DNA from: Halarsenatibacter sp964630835
GTDB lineage: Bacteria > Bacillota > Halanaerobiia > Halanaerobiales > Halarsenatibacteraceae
Reading direction: 5' to 3'
Assembly (NCBI GenBank): GCA_964630835.1
Contig: CAZVZM010000079.1
Coordinates: 1 to 8,083 of the forward strand
Length of the DNA stretch: 8,083 nt
Part shown: piece after piece, positions 1 to 5,228 of the stretch
Position numbering within the stretch: position 1 is the first letter of the stretch
How the letters are laid out: each line of letters opens with the position of its first letter
Notes under the pieces: model-generated
Databases searched by the model: none
Seen by the model: only the letters and a program-made list of their open reading frames with translations
Told to the model about the DNA's origin: nothing
Made by a program: the position numbers and the translations under genes

Positions 1-13
1 TAGAAAATATAAG

Positions 14-57
14 ATCCCCGGGCCGGAAGGCAGCTGGCCCGGGGATAGATATTTTTG
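14..57 (+). terminator. Strong GC-rich rho-independent terminator, possibly bidirectional
   Basis: An 11-bp perfect inverted repeat, ATCCCCGGGCC (14-24) and GGCCCGGGGAT (36-46), encloses an 11-base loop. On the plus strand it is followed by a short T run (AGATATTTTTG), as expected for the end of a plus-strand gene lying to the left of the window. The TAG at bases 1-3 could be a stop codon of such a gene, but the frame cannot be judged. On the minus strand the same stem is followed by CTTATATTTTC, so it could also terminate transcription coming leftwards. Confidence 0.8.
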
Positions 58-91
58 CAGGGACTTTTTGCTGAGATTTTAGCGAGGCTTA

Positions 92-187
92 TCATTCGAA
101 GGTGAAGCGATAAACGCCCCAGCCCTCTTCATCGGTCCTGCAGGAAAATTGTATTATGCCTTGAATATTATAAAAGAATATTTCCAT
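92..187 (-). pseudogene. Possible 3' remnant of a minus-strand gene (31 codons)
   Basis: On the minus strand an open stretch runs from ATG at 187 to TGA at 92 and ends in the protein-like string TDEEGWGVYRFTFE. The 3' half (about 92-148) is clearly richer in G and C than the AT-rich bases on its upstream side. The 14-46 hairpin lies just past the stop, in the right place to terminate it. However, no ribosome binding site precedes the ATG, and an in-frame TAA lies two codons upstream of it, so this is not an intact gene. It may be the surviving end of a decayed gene or a chance open frame. I do not recognise the family. Confidence 0.27.
136..145. repeat. 10-bp perfect palindrome TCCTGCAGGA
   Basis: A perfect 10-base palindrome lies upstream of the gene at 235, within the possible minus-strand remnant. 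It may be a protein binding site or chance; nothing else supports a function. Confidence 0.3.
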
Positions 188-200
188 TATTTAGTGGAAA
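161..200 (+). promoter_or_regulatory. Weak promoter candidate overlapping a small hairpin
   Basis: TTGAAT (161-166) and CATTAT (185-190) are separated by 18 bases; each matches the housekeeping sigma consensus at 4 of 6 positions. TTTCCA (181-186) and TGGAAA (195-200) form an inverted repeat across the -10 element, which could act as an operator. This is the best promoter placement I can find for the two-gene unit starting at 235, but the match is modest. Confidence 0.25.
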
Positions 201-234
201 GAAATTATTTACTTAGAGAGGGGGAAGTAAATAA

Positions 235-741
235 ATGCGTCGGGAAAAATCGGCCGATGGGGTGGTAAATATTCCCGCAAAAAATGCTTCTGGTTTTCTG
301 ATTTTACTGGCTGCGGCTATTATGTTCCTTTTTCTGTTCCTTTTTGTATTCTCCGCGCAGGTATGTGCGGAAGAGCCAGAGGATTTTATCGATGAATACT
401 TTGCGGAGCTGGCCGTAGAGAGGGAGATTTCTGAGAGGTTAAACGAGGAGATTCGGAAAACAGTCAGGGAGCAAAACCTCATGCCGGGTGACCTGATGGA
501 TCTGCTTGAATATCTGGAAAGAGCTTACAGGATGGGAATGGAAAAGGAACAGGCTGATCTGCTGGCGGAGTCGATGGCGGTATGGGATAGAATGGATTTA
601 TTTTTTCTCACCTCCGCTCTGGGAGAGATAATAGAAAAAGAACCGGAAAAATTTTCAAAGGCACTGAACAGTCTGCTGGAAGAGGCTGAAAAACAGATTG
701 AGGCTACAAAGGAAGAGAATACGGAAGAGGAGGATAAATAA
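235..741 (+). CDS. Hypothetical secreted or membrane-anchored acidic helical protein
   Basis: This 168-residue protein is of unknown function. The N-terminus has a longer than usual polar region (1-19), then a very hydrophobic segment (about 20-42, rich in Phe and Leu), then SAQVCAEE. That suits a signal peptide cut after VCA, or an uncleaved anchor. The cysteine is not in a proper lipobox, so a lipoprotein is unlikely. The rest (about 46-168) is strongly charged and predicted mostly helical, with Glu-rich stretches and an acidic tail ending ENTEEEDK. No catalytic motif is visible. The ATG is preceded by AGAGGGGGAAG (217-227), a reasonable ribosome binding site. The TAA stop shares one base with the ATG of the next gene, so the two are translationally coupled and probably work together outside the cytoplasm. 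The high acidity fits a halophile. Confidence 0.72.
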   Translation: MRREKSADGVVNIPAKNASGFLILLAAAIMFLFLFLFVFSAQVCAEEPEDFIDEYFAELAVEREISERLNEEIRKTVREQNLMPGDLMDLLEYLERAYRMGMEKEQADLLAESMAVWDRMDLFFLTSALGEIIEKEPEKFSKALNSLLEEAEKQIEATKEENTEEEDK

Positions 742-1592
742 TGCGGGGTCATTCAGAAGAGAAGATAACAAAATCATTTCTCAGAGGAGTTCCGGGGCTG
801 TTTGCTGTGGCGGTTATGATTGTAACAATCTCTGGATTGATCTTGATTTTTGCTCTTCCCGCATTAAATGAGGCAGACGCGGCCCTGGAAAGCAACATAC
901 TTACCATAGAGATGGAAGGCGAGGGGAACATTTCACCTTCTCCAGGAACATATCCTCACTCGCCGGAAAAGGAGAGAACCATAACAATCGAAAGGAAGCC
1001 GACCAGGGGATGGAAATTTCTGCGCTGGGAGGGCGATATTGAAGATCCTCAGGCCAGAGAGGTTTCTGTGACGATGAGCGATGATAGATATGTAAAGGCT
1101 GTATTTGAGGAAAGGGCAACCAGGGAAAATCCGGCTGAAGTGGGCGAAGAGATAGGCAAGGAGGTAAGAGATCACCACCTCTTTGGTGGAGTGAAATATG
1201 AACTCACCCTGGAAGAGGTAATCCGCGGGGAAGAAGCCTGGAATATAATTGATGAGGAGACACTTTTCCGGCCCGAACCCGATCCGGGAGAGGAATACAT
1301 ACTGACCCGTTTTTCCTTTAAACTTCTGGATAAAGATCTGCCGCCATTCGTGGAGGAAGCTTCCATCGCACTTGAGCCCTTCTTTTTTGAAGCTGTAAGC
1401 GAGGAGGGATCGGTCTATGAGCAGAGCGGAAGAGCTGTTGAGCTCGAAAGGGAGAAGCTCGGCGCTGAGGTTAAGATGGGAGAAGAACACAGCGGCTGGG
1501 TCTACTTTAAGATTGCAGAGGGAGATGAGCCCGATATTGTTTTTATGCGGGATGCTGGATTTGGAGAAAGCTGGTTTAGCGTTGACTTATAG
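741..1592 (+). CDS. Exported protein with InlB/Flg_new-type repeat and DUF4352-like domain
   Basis: This is a 283-residue protein. A hydrophobic segment at about 18-42 followed by ALNEADA suggests a signal peptide or anchor. Residues 53-124 fit the divergent InlB B-repeat family: GEGNISPSPGTY near the start, then TRGWKFLRWEGD, then YVKAVFEE. Such repeats occur in cell-surface proteins and are usually structural or adhesive. Residues about 130-283 look like a DUF4352 (telokin-like, Ig-fold) domain, with a GGVKYELTLEEV strand early and HSGWVYFKIAEGDEPDIVF late; this family is common in exported Firmicutes proteins. GAGGAGGA (727-734) provides the ribosome binding site inside the preceding gene. 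The gene ends with TAG, the only amber stop among the complete genes here, and that TAG is followed at once by an in-frame ATG and 48 more codons ending in a hydrophobic tail. The function is probably envelope-related but unknown; the domain calls rest on pattern recognition. Confidence 0.75.
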   Translation: MRGHSEEKITKSFLRGVPGLFAVAVMIVTISGLILIFALPALNEADAALESNILTIEMEGEGNISPSPGTYPHSPEKERTITIERKPTRGWKFLRWEGDIEDPQAREVSVTMSDDRYVKAVFEERATRENPAEVGEEIGKEVRDHHLFGGVKYELTLEEVIRGEEAWNIIDEETLFRPEPDPGEEYILTRFSFKLLDKDLPPFVEEASIALEPFFFEAVSEEGSVYEQSGRAVELEREKLGAEVKMGEEHSGWVYFKIAEGDEPDIVFMRDAGFGESWFSVDL

Positions 1593-1742
1593 ATGAAAAT
1601 AGGATCATCGAATTTAGGTATCAGTGATGAGGACAGATTTAAGCCTGAAAGCGGAGGAGTATCTAAAATAGAAACACAAATTCCCAGCAGCCAAAATAGC
1701 AGTTGGTTCATTTTACTGCTAGCTGCTGGGCTTATTCTTTAA
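1593..1742 (+). CDS. Possible 49-residue tail ORF, in frame after the amber stop
   Basis: ATG at 1593 directly follows the TAG of the preceding gene in the same frame, and the frame stays open to TAA at 1740-1742. The product has a polar Ser/Gly/Asp-rich part (1-30) and ends PSSQNSSWFILLLAAGLIL. A linker followed by a hydrophobic stretch resembles a C-terminal membrane anchor or sorting tail, although the stretch is short (about 12 residues) and lacks the usual basic end. Possible explanations are stop-codon readthrough, reinitiation at the ATG, a nonsense mutation in a once longer gene, or chance. No separate ribosome binding site is seen. Against coding, the hairpin at 1683-1730 occupies the part encoding the tail and looks like a terminator. 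Confidence 0.35.
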   Translation: MKIGSSNLGISDEDRFKPESGGVSKIETQIPSSQNSSWFILLLAAGLIL

Positions 1743-1760
1743 TTTTATTTGTTATTTGTT
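1683..1760. terminator. Two-part hairpin between convergent genes, probable bidirectional terminator
   Basis: CCCAGCAGC (1683-1691) pairs with GCTGCTGGG (1722-1730), and inside it TAGCAGT (1697-1703) pairs with ACTGCTA (1715-1721). This gives a 9-bp and a 7-bp stem with a 5-base bulge and an 11-base loop. On the plus strand it is followed by a T-rich stretch (CTTATTCTTTAATTTTATTT), suitable for ending the unit that starts at 235. On the minus strand the following AATTTGTGTTTC is less T-rich, but the hairpin could also stop the converging unit. Confidence 0.6.
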
Positions 1761-1787
1761 TTGAACCTCATTCTTTTCTCTTCTGTT

Positions 1788-1889
1788 TTATAGTTCATTG
1801 ATATTTTGCATATCTAAGACCCCTGGAGTAAGGTCAGGATAATTATTTTTTATGTATATCTCATCGCCAAAAACATCAATTTTGCAGCT
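1788..1889 (-). other. In-frame open stretch after the stop of the FlgT-like gene (33 codons)
   Basis: After the TAA of the minus-strand gene (1892-1890), the same frame stays open for 33 codons to a TAA at 1790-1788, reading SCKIDVFGDEIYIKN and then a section ending MQNINEL. The composition is hydrophilic and protein-like, and SCKIDVFGDEI loosely echoes the last strand before the stop (GSKIEMSGN). It may be the lost end of a longer protein or a chance open frame. The family's usual end appears to be near the TAA, which favours chance. Confidence 0.22.
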
Positions 1890-3065
1890 TTAATTTCCGC
1901 TCATTTCAATTTTGCTTCCTGAAATTCCAGATACTTCTAATGTTCCAATCTCCCAGCTCTCAATTTCACTGGCCAGATCAAAGGGTGACAGTTGTGTATC
2001 CACATCAATGCGAGCAAATTCACCCTCTATGAATTCCCTTTCGTAAACCGCATCAACCAGGTGAAAATCCTCCATTTCCTGTAAAAGAGAACCAAAATCA
2101 TCAAAAGTTATTCCCTCAATGTGAAGCTGCACACTGCGTTCAGTATCTCCAATCTCACGGGGTATTTCCGATGCCAGGATGTTCCCTGCTTTTTCCCCGG
2201 CCGCAGCTAAAGCCTGCCGGGAAGCAGTTTCTTTGGTTACATGCATGGCGTTTTCTTCCACTCTTTCGGTAGTTATAATTTCTCCTGTATCAGCTTCAAC
2301 TACTCTTATATCCAGGTTAGCATTATTTATGATAAAACCTTCTTTTTCTTCGGCCTTAACACTGAGGGCATTTCCCAGAACCATAACATCCACATCAAAC
2401 TCAGCTTCAAGCTGTTTGTATGCTTCTTCATTTCCCTTAAGAGCGCCCCTAACCGCTTCTTTATCCCTTATCTCATCAATTGTATCTGGATCAACAGTTC
2501 GGAAATTAACTTCCTGCAGCTGATCCAGAATCGCGATCTCAGCAGCTGGACTATCAACCTTTCCCCATCCATGCTCTTCCTCCACTATCACCATTACTCT
2601 AGGGTCACCTGCTCTATGAATGGTCAATTCCAGTGCCTCTAAATCATCTTCCAGCAGGCCCTCTTTAACTTCCGCCCGAACTTTTACTCGAAATTGATCA
2701 CCTTCCATTTTGCTTTCAATTTTATCATAGCCGGAGACATATCCCTGGCTTTTCATATATATATTATCCTCTATCAATTCGTAATTTCTTGTCTTTGTTT
2801 CGCTATCCAGATGAACACCTACAGCTTTTTCTACTGCATTGCGGAGAGCATCCTCTAAAGCCATGTTCCTGGCCCTGGCTATATCACCATCCTGAATAGT
2901 GCTAAAACCCTCAGCTTCAGTTTCAAAAATTTCCCTGGCCTGCAGAGCCTGAAAATAACTGAGCTGACAGTAATTAAAGCCCAAAAGACCCGGTAAAATT
3001 CCGGCCAATATAATAAAAACAACAGAAAATGCCAGAAAAATAAGTGCCCTTTTTTGTCGCTTCAA
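1890..3065 (-). CDS. Membrane-anchored FlgT-N-like / CsgG-type periplasmic protein
   Basis: This is a 391-residue protein. I place the start at the TTG at 3065. The upstream in-frame GTG (3074) lies inside the ribosome binding site AAGGAGGTG itself, whereas the TTG sits 8 bases after AGGAGG. The N-terminus (MKRQKRALIF) and a hydrophobic segment at about 7-29 form an inner-membrane anchor or signal; the Cys at 33 is not in a lipobox. Residues about 48-140 resemble the FlgT N-terminal domain: AEGFSTIQDGDIARARNMAL, then EDALRNAVEKAVG, then SQGYVSGYDKI and FRVKVRAEV. Residues about 154-300 (DPRVMVIVEEE, then FDVDVMVLGNAL, then ADTGEIITTE) resemble the CsgG/TolB-like middle domain of FlgT. Residues about 310-391 form a further small alpha/beta domain. 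It lies downstream of the CsgG-like barrel gene on the same strand with no clear promoter between, so the two are probably co-transcribed and act in one periplasmic assembly. The exact role is unknown. Confidence 0.75.
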   Translation of the reverse strand: MKRQKRALIFLAFSVVFIILAGILPGLLGFNYCQLSYFQALQAREIFETEAEGFSTIQDGDIARARNMALEDALRNAVEKAVGVHLDSETKTRNYELIEDNIYMKSQGYVSGYDKIESKMEGDQFRVKVRAEVKEGLLEDDLEALELTIHRAGDPRVMVIVEEEHGWGKVDSPAAEIAILDQLQEVNFRTVDPDTIDEIRDKEAVRGALKGNEEAYKQLEAEFDVDVMVLGNALSVKAEEKEGFIINNANLDIRVVEADTGEIITTERVEENAMHVTKETASRQALAAAGEKAGNILASEIPREIGDTERSVQLHIEGITFDDFGSLLQEMEDFHLVDAVYEREFIEGEFARIDVDTQLSPFDLASEIESWEIGTLEVSGISGSKIEMSGN

Positions 3066-3071
3066 ATACTT

Positions 3072-3080
3072 CACCTCCTT
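3072..3080 (-). promoter_or_regulatory. Near-perfect ribosome binding site that sets a TTG start
   Basis: On the minus strand AAGGAGGTG matches the 3' end of 16S rRNA almost perfectly. It overlaps the in-frame GTG at 3074-3072, leaving that codon no spacing, while TTG at 3065-3063 is 8 bases beyond AGGAGG. The TTG is therefore the likely true start of the FlgT-like gene. Confidence 0.75.
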
Positions 3081-3156
3081 CGAAACTTAATTTGTCAGAT
3101 AAAAAACAACTTAATAATTTTTTTAAGCTCAGAAAGGGAATAAAGAGATCTTGTGG

Positions 3157-4470
3157 TTAAAAATTTATGTTTAAATAGACCGCCGGTCCGGATATATTTA
3201 CCCTATCATATTTCACATCTGCCGTCCTATCGATGTCATCATCCTCCCATTCGCTTGCTGAAGTGCTTAAATTATAACCAACCCCCAATCTGGCCTGAGG
3301 CCCTTCATTATCTGAGAAATAAAATTTAATACTTATTCCTGCTCTGCCAAAAAATCCCAGGCCCGAAGCAGTTCCGCTTGTATAACCATCATCATAAGAC
3401 TGCATACCTAGCAATACCCCCCCACCAACTCCGGGGTTGAAATATAATGTGCCCGGGAAAATGGCAAGTTCATAATCACCTTCTCCCCCCAACTGAAGAA
3501 AATTGACGCCAAGAGATGGAGCCCTGGCGAAAGAAAGATAAGCTCCCAGATCAAAGTCGTAGGCTCTCAATGTTCCCATTCCAATTTTTGCTCCCGGAGC
3601 CCAGTCTTCTTCCTCATTACCATCGTCCCTGCCAGTGACTTTAAACATAGTTGCTCCAGCGTAAGTTTTGGAAAGCTGATCATAAGGGACCTCTTCCAAT
3701 CGAGCACCTTCCGTGATTGCTTGATCCTGCCAGAGCACTGCCCCCATGGAGGAATCTTCACCAACCCTTTCCACTTCAATCATTCCAATTCTTTCATGAA
3801 ATGTTTCATCATCCCAGTCCTCATAGATTCCATAAACATAATATCGCATTCCTTCCTTTACACCTATTTCTTCTCCACCATAAAAGATGACCTCTCCATT
3901 CCTGATATCAGCAACATATGAGGTCAGAGAAAATTCCTCTCTAATTTCTGTGCGCAGGTTCCCGTCGAAAGCACTATCAATGGCATCATTTTTAGCTTCG
4001 CTGCGGCTATCTCCAGTGCCAGTGCCGGTGGGTGAGAAAGTATCTATAACTTCTCCTGTTTCAATGTCCAGCAGCCGCAGAGAAATATCTACATTGCCAC
4101 TGTAATCTCCATCGGAGAAATCAGTACTTAAATTTTCTATAGACCCCACAAACCCCCTTTGTACTCCAAGAATCTCACCGGTCTCAATAGAATATTCATC
4201 GTCGGTTATATCCAGCAAATCCCTTTCCTGTTCCTGGAGAATTTCATCTAAATCAGAACGAGAAACAACATCAAATCGGCCAACTTCCACAAGCATTTCA
4301 ATCGTCTTATTGACTGCGTGGTCGAGATACTCCTCTGACACTCCCCCCTCAAACCCCATTACAGCTATCCTTTCCTGGGCCTGAAGTTCAGGCGCAAAAG
4401 CTGCTGTCACAACCAGTATTACAAAAAAGAAAATTAAAGTGAATAATAACCTGTCGGCCGGGTTACTCAT
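3157..4470 (-). CDS. CsgG-like protein with FlgT-C-like domain and C-terminal beta-barrel
   Basis: This is a 437-residue exported protein. Residues 1-32 form a signal peptide: a hydrophobic core at about 8-25, then APELQAQ before the mature start. Residues about 34-175 match the CsgG/LpoB-type fold: ERIAVMGFEGGVSEEYLDHA, RFDVVSRSDLDEILQEQ, GEILGVQRGFVGSIENL and VDISLRLLDIETGEVID. Residues about 183-260 resemble the FlgT C-terminal domain (NGEVIFYGGEEIGVKEGMRY, then IGMIEVERVGEDSS). Residues about 270-437 alternate polar and non-polar residues in Gly-rich strands and end in VYLNINF. A terminal Phe is typical of outer-membrane beta-barrels recognised by BamA. The product should sit in the outer membrane with the CsgG and FlgT-C parts in the periplasm. 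The ATG is preceded by AGGAGG 11 bases upstream. It is read first in a probable two-gene unit with the FlgT-like gene, 91 bases away. A secretion pore, a motor ring or an envelope organiser are all possible. Confidence 0.8.
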   Translation of the reverse strand: MSNPADRLLFTLIFFFVILVVTAAFAPELQAQERIAVMGFEGGVSEEYLDHAVNKTIEMLVEVGRFDVVSRSDLDEILQEQERDLLDITDDEYSIETGEILGVQRGFVGSIENLSTDFSDGDYSGNVDISLRLLDIETGEVIDTFSPTGTGTGDSRSEAKNDAIDSAFDGNLRTEIREEFSLTSYVADIRNGEVIFYGGEEIGVKEGMRYYVYGIYEDWDDETFHERIGMIEVERVGEDSSMGAVLWQDQAITEGARLEEVPYDQLSKTYAGATMFKVTGRDDGNEEEDWAPGAKIGMGTLRAYDFDLGAYLSFARAPSLGVNFLQLGGEGDYELAIFPGTLYFNPGVGGGVLLGMQSYDDGYTSGTASGLGFFGRAGISIKFYFSDNEGPQARLGVGYNLSTSASEWEDDDIDRTADVKYDRVNISGPAVYLNINF

Positions 4471-4481
4471 TATAGAATTGT

Positions 4482-4487
4482 CCTCCT
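4482..4487 (-). promoter_or_regulatory. Ribosome binding site of the CsgG-like gene
   Basis: AGGAGG on the minus strand lies 11 bases before the ATG at 4470. The spacing is slightly long but the match is perfect, which supports this start. Confidence 0.7.
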
Positions 4488-4510
4488 CTCACTTTTCGAT
4501 CTACTTTCCA

Positions 4511-4527
4511 TCTACTAAGATAGTAGA
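4511..4527. promoter_or_regulatory. 7-bp perfect inverted repeat in the leader of the CsgG-like gene
   Basis: TCTACTA (4511-4517) and TAGTAGA (4521-4527) are perfect inverted repeats around AGA. The site lies just downstream of the candidate promoter and upstream of the ribosome binding site of the minus-strand unit. It could be an operator for a repressor or a small hairpin in the 5' end of the mRNA. Confidence 0.4.
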
Positions 4528-4538
4528 AGTTTTTTACC

Positions 4539-4567
4539 ATGTTATCATCTTGCCATAGCTTCTTCAA
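4539..4567 (-). promoter_or_regulatory. Candidate promoter for the CsgG-like/FlgT-like unit
   Basis: On the minus strand TTGAAG (4567-4562) and TAACAT (4544-4539) are separated by exactly 17 bases. Each hexamer matches the housekeeping consensus at 4 of 6 positions. Transcription would start near 4532, leaving a leader of about 60 bases that contains the inverted repeat at 4511-4527. Confidence 0.4.
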
Positions 4568-4752
4568 ATATAAGCCGGGATAGCGGAAGAAAATCTAGAG
4601 CTGCAAAAAATTACATTTTAAAAAATCATTCTGAGCCCGAAATCAAATTGAGTTTAAAAGCCAAAATAGATTTCAGCTTGCTTTATCACTTAAATCTCAA
4701 TAAAATTTAAATATTTTTTTGTGCTATTATAGTCCCACATGGTGTTTAAGGG

Positions 4753-5064
4753 ATGAAAATATCCTGTGTTATGTGTTATAATTATAAAAACGATGAGAAA
4801 TTCGCGGAGAAGACTTTAGAAGTATCCAGGCTGCCTGAAAGGTCGCCTGCCGTAAATAGGATTATAATGTCGAAATTTTTATGGTATCGATTTTGATCGG
4901 TGATATAGGCAATCATATATGCAATATAGAGACAAAATATACAGCAGCGTATTGACGGTCCAATATATAAAGTAGTGTCCATTAAAGGATTTTTCATGAA
5001 TATCTAGAATACATTAAAAATAGCGGAGCTTAATGTATCACAGGCATATCTGACAATTTTTTAG
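4753..5064 (+). pseudogene. Possible decayed family 2 glycosyltransferase (N-terminal part)
   Basis: ATG at 4753 opens a 47-codon frame beginning MKISCVMCYNYKND and continuing EKFAEKTLEVSRLPE, which resembles the start of GT2 enzymes (KISVVMPVYN, then EKFIEKTLESLL). The next GT2 element, a strand before the metal-binding acidic residues, seems to appear in another frame at 4860-4889 as DYNVEIFMVS. A third frame at 4963-5064 reads IYKVVSIKGFFMN and, past a TAG, NTLKIAELNVSQAYLTIF. The order and rough spacing suit a GT2 domain broken by at least two frameshifts and a nonsense codon. GC is higher at 4800-4860 than around it. The resemblance is by eye and covers short segments in different frames, so it may be over-reading. 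The DXD acidic motif is not preserved, so any remnant would be inactive. Confidence 0.25.
5009..5038. repeat. 9-bp perfect inverted repeat upstream of murA
   Basis: ATACATTAA (5009-5017) and TTAATGTAT (5030-5038) are perfect inverted repeats with a 12-base spacer. No T run follows, so it is not a standard terminator. It could be a regulator binding site or a leader hairpin about 190 bases upstream of murA. Confidence 0.45.
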
Positions 5065-5086
5065 ATTAAATTGAGAATCATGGATG

Positions 5087-5110
5087 CCTGAACTAAATCC
5101 TGAACTAAAT
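5087..5110. repeat. 12-bp tandem duplication CCTGAACTAAAT x2
   Basis: CCTGAACTAAAT occurs twice in direct succession (5087-5098, 5099-5110). It is a simple tandem duplication, probably from replication slippage in non-coding DNA. Confidence 0.7.
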
Positions 5111-5228
5111 CGAGAAACTTTTGCCGTCTATACATCTATATGATATTGACCATGCGATATGGGCCAGGAATTTATAAGAGAGGCAGATGTAAAAAGGAAT
5201 GTAAAAAATCAGGAAAGGAGAATGTCAG

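Larger units (their letters stand above)
4471..5228. other. Long AT-rich intergenic region without an intact gene
   Basis: These 758 bases lie between the divergent CsgG-like gene and murA. The left part (4471-4570) holds the leader and promoter of the minus-strand unit. Bases 4570-4750 are AT-rich and I see nothing definite in them. Bases 4753-5064 may be a decayed glycosyltransferase. Bases 5009-5038 are an inverted repeat and 5087-5110 a 12-base tandem duplication. No strong promoter for murA stands out. TTGATC (4893-4898) 17 bases before TATATG (4916-4921), and an extended -10 TGTTATAAT (4774-4782) with a weak -35, are the best plus-strand candidates. I found no tRNA or recognisable riboswitch. 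Confidence 0.6.

Noticed and set aside
933..1490. A 185-codon minus-strand frame opposite the InlB/DUF4352 gene
   Set aside because: The plus-strand gene has a ribosome binding site, a signal segment and recognisable domains; the opposite frame has none.
2179..2642. Two plus-strand frames opposite the FlgT-like gene
   Set aside because: They are mirror-strand shadows of a well-supported minus-strand gene.
2967..2969. Cys33 of the FlgT-like protein as a lipoprotein attachment site
   Set aside because: The preceding residues are GFNY, which do not fit a lipobox.
2976..3156. A 60-codon open frame continuing after the stop of the CsgG-like gene
   Set aside because: It runs through the ribosome binding site and into the next gene in another frame, and the barrel already ends properly with a terminal Phe. 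Chance.
4782..4997. A 71-codon minus-strand frame in the gap before murA
   Set aside because: No convincing ribosome binding site and no recognisable pattern; the region is better explained as non-coding or decayed plus-strand coding DNA.
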